Source: Spirochaetales bacterium UBA6872
GTDB taxonomy: Bacteria; Spirochaetota; Spirochaetia; Sphaerochaetales; Sphaerochaetaceae
NCBI GenBank assembly: GCA_002452215.1
Contig: DKCO01000004.1
Coordinates: 1-11,825 of the forward strand
Length of the DNA stretch: 11,825 bases
Direction of reading: 5' to 3'
The position numbers and the translations under genes were made by a program. This document shows positions 7,963-11,825 of the stretch, piece after piece. Numbering within the stretch: position 1 is the first letter of the stretch; every line of letters begins with the position of its first letter. The notes below the pieces were generated by a model that worked only from the letters and a program-made list of their open reading frames with translations, was not told where the DNA came from and did not search any database.

Positions 7963-7977
7963 TTTATTTTGAAATAA

Positions 7978-8031
7978 GCCTCTGCATAGGATTGTGTGTC
8001 TGTGTGGAGGCATTCTATGAGGTTTTTATGA
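7978..8031 (+). promoter_or_regulatory. Hairpin masking a Shine-Dalgarno, with a 4-codon mini-ORF
   Basis: In the spacer before the oxidoreductase, 7978-7988 pairs with 8001-8011 (11 pairs, 3 of them G-U). GGAGG (8006-8010) is inside the stem. That GGAGG is well placed (6 nt) for an ATG at 8017 that encodes only Met-Arg-Phe-Leu. Its TGA (8029-8031) overlaps the oxidoreductase ATG (8028) as ATGA. The oxidoreductase also has its own GAGG at 8019-8022. No U-tract follows, so this is not a terminator. It may lower expression of the enzymes relative to the binding protein. Confidence 0.35.
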
Positions 8032-9308
8032 GATATAGTACTGATGTTGAAGTTTATTCCAGCGCTGATGTTGTCGTTGCAGGTGCGGGACCAGCAGGTA
8101 TAGCTGCCGCAATAACGCTTGCTCGCGAAGGCTTTGATGTGCTTCTTGTCGAGAAAAGTGGAGTGGTTGGCGGTGCAATGGTGCTCTCTGATGTTACGAC
8201 ATATATGGGTAATGTCGCGCATGGCACGATTAGTGACGAGATAGCTTCATTGATAAATAGCCCTGATACTGGGACAGCTATTGATAAGGACAATGCAAAT
8301 AGTGTTCTCAAGGAATTTTTGGTTGGAAACGGCGTAAGGTTGTTGCTTCAAGTACCAGTTGTTGATGTCATCGTTGAGAATAATAAGATAAATGATGCTG
8401 TGGTTCTTTTGCCAGATGGGCCTGCTTTGATTAAAGCCAAGTACTATATCGATTCTACAGGTGATGGATATCTTGCTTATCGTTCAGGGTGTCCTTTCTC
8501 GTATGGGCGTGACGATGACGGATTAGTGCAACCTGTAAGCATGATGTTCCATCTTGGTGGAGTTGATCCGAATTGCAAATTCCACTGTCGCCATGAAATT
8601 GACGATTTTTTACTTGCCGATGGCACAAGCTATCTGAAAAAGTCTAGAGAGTGTGAGAAATCAGGAGAACTTCCAAGGAATGTTTCGATTGTAAGACTCT
8701 ATCCGGGCGTTGATAAGGGTACATATCTTATTAATGCAACACAGCTATGTGGTGTAAATACTTTGGATGCGAAATCACTTTCGGATGCATCTGTAGAGCT
8801 TGAGAAGCAAAAAGAGAAAGTTGTGTTTTTTTTGAGAAAATATGTTCCAGGCTTTGAGCATGCATATGTATCATCATCGGCACAGAGTGTTGGAGTCAGG
8901 GAAAGCCGCAGGTTCAAAGGTCTCTATACTTTGACAGCTGAGGATATTATTGCTTCTCGAACTTTTGCAAATGCTGTTGTGCATGGAGCTTCTTTCCCAA
9001 TCGATATCCACAATCCAAATGGAGGAGGGCAAGCAGAGAGCGACGGGTTACCTGTACAAGTTCAATCATATGACATACCATTAGGGTGCTTGCAACCAGT
9101 GAAAATCGATAATCTTTGCCTTTCTGGCAGGAATATATCGGGTACACATAGAGCGCATGCATCTTATCGTGTTATGAGGATTGCAAGTGCAATTGGACAA
9201 GCCTCTGGAGCAACAGTTGCTTGCGCTTTAAGAGAAAAATGCTCTATACAGAGAGTAAGTGCTAATTCTGTTAGGGCGCTTCTTATGAAGGAAGGTGTCG
9301 AGCTATGA
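8028..9308 (+). CDS. FAD-dependent oxidoreductase (FAD_oxidored type)
   Basis: This is a cytoplasmic flavoprotein of 426 residues with no signal peptide. The Rossmann dinucleotide fold begins at residue 14: DVVVAGAGPAGIAAAITLAR holds the GxGxxG (19-24), E42 ends the second strand (VLLVEK), and a GG pair follows at 48-49. IDSTGDGYLAYRSGCPFSYG, VGVRESRRFKGLYTL and LCLSGRNISGTHRAHASYRVM are recognisable features of FAD-dependent oxidoreductases often found in carbohydrate loci. The start at 8028 is preferred over an upstream TTG at 7992 because GAGG lies 5 nt before it and the flavin fold begins soon after. The last four bases overlap the GH2 gene (ATGA). It probably oxidises or reduces a sugar or its aglycone; the real reaction is unknown. 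Confidence 0.85.
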   Translation: MRYSTDVEVYSSADVVVAGAGPAGIAAAITLAREGFDVLLVEKSGVVGGAMVLSDVTTYMGNVAHGTISDEIASLINSPDTGTAIDKDNANSVLKEFLVGNGVRLLLQVPVVDVIVENNKINDAVVLLPDGPALIKAKYYIDSTGDGYLAYRSGCPFSYGRDDDGLVQPVSMMFHLGGVDPNCKFHCRHEIDDFLLADGTSYLKKSRECEKSGELPRNVSIVRLYPGVDKGTYLINATQLCGVNTLDAKSLSDASVELEKQKEKVVFFLRKYVPGFEHAYVSSSAQSVGVRESRRFKGLYTLTAEDIIASRTFANAVVHGASFPIDIHNPNGGGQAESDGLPVQVQSYDIPLGCLQPVKIDNLCLSGRNISGTHRAHASYRVMRIASAIGQASGATVACALREKCSIQRVSANSVRALLMKEGVEL

Positions 9309-10993
9309 ATAAAGCATCATATCCAGATCCGGCTTTTATTAGAAGAAATACCCAGATTCTTGATGGAAAATGGGATTTTGCATTTGACAATGATGCATCA
9401 ATGTCAATCGGCTCTGTCAAGTTCGACAAAAAGATAAACGTACCTTTTTGCTACCAATCGAAAATGAGCGGCATTGATATCCAAGATGATATCACTGTTG
9501 TTTGGTATAGAAGGACATTTGAGTACAGAAAAAACACAAAGAAATTGCTTCTTTGCTTTGGCGCTGTCGATTACTATTCAGAGATCTACATAAACGGCGT
9601 TCTTGCATATTTTCATGAAGGAGGGTTTTCTTCTTTCAAAGTTGATATAACAAAGTATCTTGATGATGGAAAGAACGAGATTGTCGTCAGATGTGAGGAT
9701 ACTCTTTCAACTTCCCAAATAAGAGGAAAACAGTCATGGAAGGGCGATGTCTTTGGATGTTGGTACACAGCAACAACAGGTATTTGGCAAAGCGTCTGGC
9801 TCGAAGAAGCAGGAAGTATATATGTTCAAGAATGTTTGATTGTGCCTGATATAAACAAAAATAGGGCCGACTTTTATATAAAGCTTTCGGATGCGAACAT
9901 AAAGAGAGTCTTTGCGACTTTATATCTCAAAGGCGAGAAGATCGGAAACCTTGAGTTCAACACATCAGGTTCTGAGGGCTTGGCCTCGTTCGTATTTTCT
10001 GATTGGGATATTCTCAGATGCGACTACCAATGGTCTTTGGAAAATCCGAATCTTATCGATGTAGTTATAAATGCAGACGATGACGAGGTATTTCTGTATT
10101 TCGGGATGAGAAATGTAGAAGTTAGAGGCAAAGACATATTTCTTAATAACCATAGGCTTTATCAACGTCTGGTCCTTGACCAAGGATATTGGCCAGATTC
10201 ATTGATGACGCCACCTTTAGGAGAAGAACTGGAAAAAGACATCATAATTTCGAAGGAGATGGGGTTCAACGGAGCGAGAAAACATCAGAAGATAGAGGAT
10301 GCGAGATACTACTACTATGCTGATCTGCATGGTTTTCTTGTATGGGGTGAACTTCCCTCGCGTTATAGCTACTCTCCACATAGCTCTATCGCTGTTTTAT
10401 CGCAATTCGACAATTACATACGTGCAAAATACAATCATCCATCAATAATTGCATGGGTTCCATTGAACGAGAGCTGGGGGGTTTCTAACATTCTCGAGGA
10501 CAAGAAGCAGCAGGAATTTGCTAATTCGCTAGCAAGCTATGCAAAAGCTTTTGATGATACTAGGTTTATTTCATCAAACGATGGCTGGGAGCAGACATCG
10601 AGTGGAGATATACTTTCTGTGCATGATTATTCCGTTATACCGCAATGGCTTGGTGCTTCCGTCGAGATGGCATCAAATGGACGTGCGGATCTTAGAGAAC
10701 TTTATGCAAATGGCTATGCATATGATGGAAAGCCCATAATCCTTACTGAATTCGGAGGTATCGCATTCTCTGATGGCAGGGATGATACATGGGGATACAA
10801 TGGGAAGGTCGTTGATTCTGATGCATATTTCAATAGACTGAAAGCTCTTTTGAATAGAGTTAAAGATGATAAGGTATTATCTGGCTTTTGCTATACACAG
10901 CTTACAGATGTCATGCAAGAAACAAATGGCTTATTGACTCCAGATAGAAAACCAAAACTTGAGCTTGATGTTTATCATTCTATTTTCAGTTAA
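9305..10993 (+). CDS. Glycoside hydrolase family 2 enzyme, cytoplasmic
   Basis: This 562-residue GH2 enzyme is of the beta-galactosidase/beta-glucuronidase/beta-mannosidase type. The N-terminal jelly-roll sugar-binding domain covers about 1-170 (LDGKWDFAFD, then VVWYRRTFEY). An immunoglobulin-like domain follows to about 270, then the TIM barrel. The predicted acid/base is E389 in AWVPLNESWGV and the nucleophile is E482 in IILTEFGG. GARKHQKIEDARYYYYAD and FLVWGELPS are typical of small GH2 enzymes in Firmicutes and spirochaetes. I do not see the NxK motif that marks beta-glucuronidases. No signal peptide is present, so the substrate must be imported. Translation is probably coupled to the oxidoreductase by the ATGA overlap; AAGG lies about 10 nt upstream. 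Sugar specificity cannot be assigned. Confidence 0.93.
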   Translation: MNKASYPDPAFIRRNTQILDGKWDFAFDNDASMSIGSVKFDKKINVPFCYQSKMSGIDIQDDITVVWYRRTFEYRKNTKKLLLCFGAVDYYSEIYINGVLAYFHEGGFSSFKVDITKYLDDGKNEIVVRCEDTLSTSQIRGKQSWKGDVFGCWYTATTGIWQSVWLEEAGSIYVQECLIVPDINKNRADFYIKLSDANIKRVFATLYLKGEKIGNLEFNTSGSEGLASFVFSDWDILRCDYQWSLENPNLIDVVINADDDEVFLYFGMRNVEVRGKDIFLNNHRLYQRLVLDQGYWPDSLMTPPLGEELEKDIIISKEMGFNGARKHQKIEDARYYYYADLHGFLVWGELPSRYSYSPHSSIAVLSQFDNYIRAKYNHPSIIAWVPLNESWGVSNILEDKKQQEFANSLASYAKAFDDTRFISSNDGWEQTSSGDILSVHDYSVIPQWLGASVEMASNGRADLRELYANGYAYDGKPIILTEFGGIAFSDGRDDTWGYNGKVVDSDAYFNRLKALLNRVKDDKVLSGFCYTQLTDVMQETNGLLTPDRKPKLELDVYHSIFS

Positions 10994-11001
10994 TTAGAAG
11001 C

Positions 11002-11103
11002 ATGATGTTGATTGAAAAAGGAAATCATAACGCAAGCAATGGGACTCTTGTTGAAAGCATAATAGAAAAACACCAATGGCTGATATTGGAAAAACTTTTC
11101 TAA
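11002..11103 (+). CDS. Possible 33-codon ORF after the GH2 gene
   Basis: An ATG 8 nt after the GH2 stop opens a 33-residue frame (MMLIEKGNHNASNG...). GAAG a few bases upstream is a poor ribosome site. The peptide has no recognisable motif and no membrane helix. It may be chance. I list it because it is the only forward frame of any length between the operon and the toxin locus. No clear terminator for the operon is visible here either: CCAAT/ATTGG at 11073-11089 is a short stem without a U-tract on the plus strand. Confidence 0.15.
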   Translation: MMLIEKGNHNASNGTLVESIIEKHQWLILEKLF

Positions 11104-11164
11104 GAAGAAGATAATGACAAGAAACCTGCCAGCAACCTAAACACATCTTGTCCATAATTGAGCA

Positions 11165-11194
11165 TTCATAAAAACAGAGCATTCCTGCTATGAT
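11165..11194 (+). promoter_or_regulatory. Promoter of the toxin mRNA
   Basis: An extended -10, TGC-TATGAT (hexamer 11189-11194), is preceded at 18 bp by a weak -35-like TTCATA (11165-11170). The predicted start is about 11201, exactly where the left arm of the long-distance inverted repeat begins (GGCACTGCC). Confidence 0.45.
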
Positions 11195-11200
11195 TATGTT

Positions 11201-11233
11201 GGCACTGCCATAAACGGTGGACGGTTAACCTCT
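11201..11233 (+). repeat. Left arm of long-distance inverted repeat around the toxin
   Basis: Two blocks match the right arm at 11430-11456. GGCACTGCC (11201-11209) pairs perfectly with GGCAGTGCC (11448-11456). ACGGTTAACCTCT (11221-11233) pairs with AGAGGTTGACCGT (11430-11442) with one G-U wobble. The arms are about 200 nt apart and enclose the whole toxin gene, so the predicted mRNA 5' end can fold back on its 3' end. Confidence 0.7.
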
Positions 11234-11250
11234 TGGATCCTTATCTGGAT

Positions 11251-11273
11251 ATCGGGAGGCGTTGCTTCCCGAT
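11251..11273 (+). other. Stable hairpin in the toxin 5' UTR
   Basis: ATCGGGA (11251-11257) pairs with TCCCGAT (11267-11273). The stem can continue through one G-U and two G-C pairs to a 3-nt loop, giving 10 pairs. It lies between the left inverted-repeat arm and the Shine-Dalgarno. A structured leader is usual for type I toxin mRNAs. Confidence 0.6.
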
Positions 11274-11291
11274 TCTTCTGATATGTTGATG

Positions 11292-11302
11292 AAGGAGGTG
11301 AT
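11292..11302 (+). promoter_or_regulatory. Very strong Shine-Dalgarno of the toxin
   Basis: AAGGAGGTGAT is complementary over 11 nt to the conserved 3' tail of 16S rRNA (ATCACCTCCTT). GGAGG is 8 nt before the ATG at 11307 and only 2 nt before the in-frame ATG at 11301, so it decides the start at 11307. Confidence 0.75.
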
Positions 11303-11306
11303 GTCT

Positions 11307-11381
11307 ATGGATGCATACGAGATCCTTATGATCATATTCACGGTCATGGGACTTTTGATAGCTATAAATAGAAAAAAATAA
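11307..11381 (+). CDS. Holin-like type I toxin peptide (24 aa)
   Basis: The peptide begins MDAYEILMIIF and ends GLLIAINRKK: a short acidic start with the Y-E-x-L pattern, one hydrophobic helix of about 15 residues, then a basic Arg-Lys-Lys tail. This is the architecture of the small membrane-acting toxins of the TxpA/Fst/holin-like group (Hol_Tox of Firmicutes), which depolarise or damage the cell membrane from inside. The locus fits too: an extreme Shine-Dalgarno, a hairpin-rich leader, a GC-rich hairpin starting one base after the stop codon, and an opposing promoter. An in-frame ATG at 11283 would add eight residues but lies upstream of the ribosome site. The assignment rests on remembered family patterns and architecture; function is inferred. 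Confidence 0.72.
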   Translation: MDAYEILMIIFTVMGLLIAINRKK

Positions 11382-11410
11382 TCGCCCAGCAACTTCGAAA
11401 ATCTAGGCGA
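11371..11410 (-). terminator. Rho-independent terminator of the antisense RNA
   Basis: On the minus strand TCGCC (11406-11410) pairs with GGCGA (11382-11386), with two further pairs after a mismatch. The stem is followed by TTATTTTTTTC, including seven T residues that on the other strand are the lysine codons ending the toxin gene. On the plus strand the same hairpin is followed only by CTAATTTT, a weaker terminator for the toxin mRNA. Confidence 0.65.
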
Positions 11411-11429
11411 CTAATTTTGCATTTGGTTT

Positions 11430-11456
11430 AGAGGTTGACCGTTCATCGGCAGTGCC
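11430..11456 (+). repeat. Right arm of long-distance inverted repeat
   Basis: AGAGGTTGACCGT (11430-11442) and GGCAGTGCC (11448-11456) complement the left arm at 11201-11233. In the mRNA this arm is the target of both the 5' end of the same transcript and the predicted antisense RNA. Confidence 0.7.
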
Positions 11457-11464
11457 TCTTATCT

Positions 11465-11495
11465 ATAATATTGCATTACTTCTACCTTTTGTCAA
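11465..11495 (-). promoter_or_regulatory. Promoter of the antisense RNA
   Basis: On the minus strand a perfect -35 TTGACA (11490-11495) is followed at 19 bp by TATTAT (11465-11470), or at the ideal 17 bp by the weaker AATATT (11467-11472). The predicted start is near 11458. A consensus -35 facing a short toxin gene is what a strongly and constitutively made antitoxin RNA needs. Confidence 0.55.
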
Positions 11496-11683
11496 ATCTT
11501 TGGTAAAACAGCTTTTAGCTTGAAAAATATAGCCAACAAGAATTAAGAAAAACAACAAAATCAAGCTGATTATCCGCCGCTCTTATGGCTTCAAGAACAT
11601 AAACAACATGATTGATATGATTTATCTGTGTTGTTCGAGTCTCGTAATTTCCCTACCTAGAAGACATTATGGACAACATAAGG
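11496..11683. other. AT-rich spacer without a supported gene
   Basis: I see no ORF with a ribosome site. On the minus strand, stop-interrupted hydrophobic frames occur (for example ERRIISLILLFFLILVGYIF), which could be a decayed membrane-protein gene but are also common by chance in T-rich DNA. Confidence 0.35.
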
Positions 11684-11797
11684 CTAGCTGATGCTACTCG
11701 TTTCATTCATACCTATACACGAGGAGCCAAAGATTTCGACATTATTTGTCAGATAATGTGAATAATCCGATGTCATAGTTTGATATTTTTTCGCCAT
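11684..11797 (-). CDS. Small ORF of unknown function (37 aa)
   Basis: The frame begins MAKKYQTMTSDYSHYLTNN and ends with TAG at 11684-11686. GAGGAG lies 3 nt before the ATG, slightly close but purine-rich and convincing. I recognise no family. The peptide is polar, has no membrane helix, and reads like the N-terminus of a longer protein cut short, so a truncated gene or mobile-element remnant is as likely as a real small protein. A 7-bp inverted repeat (11739-11745 with 11753-11759) lies within it. Any promoter would be beyond the window edge. Confidence 0.35.
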   Translation of the reverse strand: MAKKYQTMTSDYSHYLTNNVEIFGSSCIGMNETSSIS

Positions 11798-11825
11798 AAT
11801 CTCCTCAGAATAAACGCATGAAATA

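Larger units (their letters stand above)
11371..11458 (-). ncRNA. Predicted antisense RNA antitoxin
   Basis: The boundaries are inferred from a minus-strand promoter (11465-11495) and a minus-strand terminator (11371-11410). The roughly 88-nt RNA would be fully complementary to the last codons and 3' UTR of the toxin mRNA. Its 5' part can form a stem between AGAGG and CCTCT, and its 3' part is the terminator hairpin, a two-hairpin layout seen in antitoxin RNAs such as par RNAII. It also repeats the sequence of the mRNA 5' arm and would compete with it for the 3' arm. Transcription has not been shown. Confidence 0.6.

Noticed and set aside
7992..8027. Upstream TTG start for the oxidoreductase, adding MCVCVEAFYEVF
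   Set aside because: No ribosome site before the TTG; the ATG at 8028 has GAGG 5 nt upstream and directly precedes the flavin fold.
10994..11182. 62-codon minus-strand ORF beginning MLCFYECSIMDK
   Set aside because: It lies across the toxin promoter region, has an AGGA abutting its ATG with no spacer, and an unnatural Cys-rich composition. It is probably chance.
11463..11580. Hydrophobic minus-strand frame ERRIISLILLFFLILVGYIF as a second small membrane peptide
   Set aside because: No ATG or ribosome site, a stop codon directly before it, and it overlaps the strong antisense promoter.
11634..11658. TTCGAGTCTCG... looks like the 3' part of a tRNA T-arm and acceptor, as left by an integrating element
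   Set aside because: The flanking bases do not form a T-stem (only one pair holds) and no acceptor partner is present.

Overview
The window looks like chromosomal DNA of a low-GC, host-associated spirochaete, possibly from the Sphaerochaeta/Treponema side of the phylum. The main clue is the solute-binding protein. Its signal peptide ends in AFA followed by SGEKE and has no canonical lipobox, a pattern I associate with spirochaete sugar-binding proteins. The assignment is moderate, because no rRNA or other marker gene is present.

Left part (1-3531). An inverted-repeat cluster (1-37) is followed by a minus-strand tRNA-Gly(CCC) with a clear promoter. Divergent from it is a two-gene plus-strand unit: mannose-6-phosphate isomerase (manA) overlapping a DEDDh 3'-5' exonuclease by 13 bp. 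The exonuclease converges on, and overlaps by 23 bp, a minus-strand PAP2-family membrane phosphatase. The best promoter for that gene would start transcription at the A of its ATG, so its mRNA may be leaderless. About 490 bp without a convincing gene follows.

Central part (3532-10993) is a carbohydrate-uptake locus. A minus-strand ArsR-type winged-helix regulator with a large C-terminal domain is divergent from a plus-strand operon: two LplB/LplC-type ABC permeases, an extracellular solute-binding protein, an FAD-dependent oxidoreductase (FAD_oxidored type) and a cytoplasmic GH2 glycoside hydrolase. There is no ABC ATPase, so the importer probably borrows a shared MsmK/UgpC-type ATPase. The likely flow is capture and import of an oligosaccharide or glycoside, then cytoplasmic processing by the oxidoreductase and hydrolase. 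The last two genes overlap by ATGA. The divergent spacer holds a palindrome and an 11-bp direct repeat, and the spacer before the oxidoreductase holds a hairpin that could mask a Shine-Dalgarno sequence.

Right part (10994-11825). This stretch has no long gene but contains the most interesting signal: a compact type I toxin-antitoxin locus of the holin-like/TxpA-Fst kind. A 24-residue one-helix peptide (11307-11381) sits behind a near-perfect Shine-Dalgarno sequence. A long-distance inverted repeat places the predicted mRNA 5' end against its 3' end. On the opposite strand, a TTGACA promoter followed by a hairpin and seven U residues predicts an antisense RNA of about 85-90 nt overlapping the 3' end of the toxin gene. 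These peptides are best known from Firmicutes, so one in a probable spirochaete deserves checking. A 37-codon minus-strand ORF with a Shine-Dalgarno sequence lies at the right edge.
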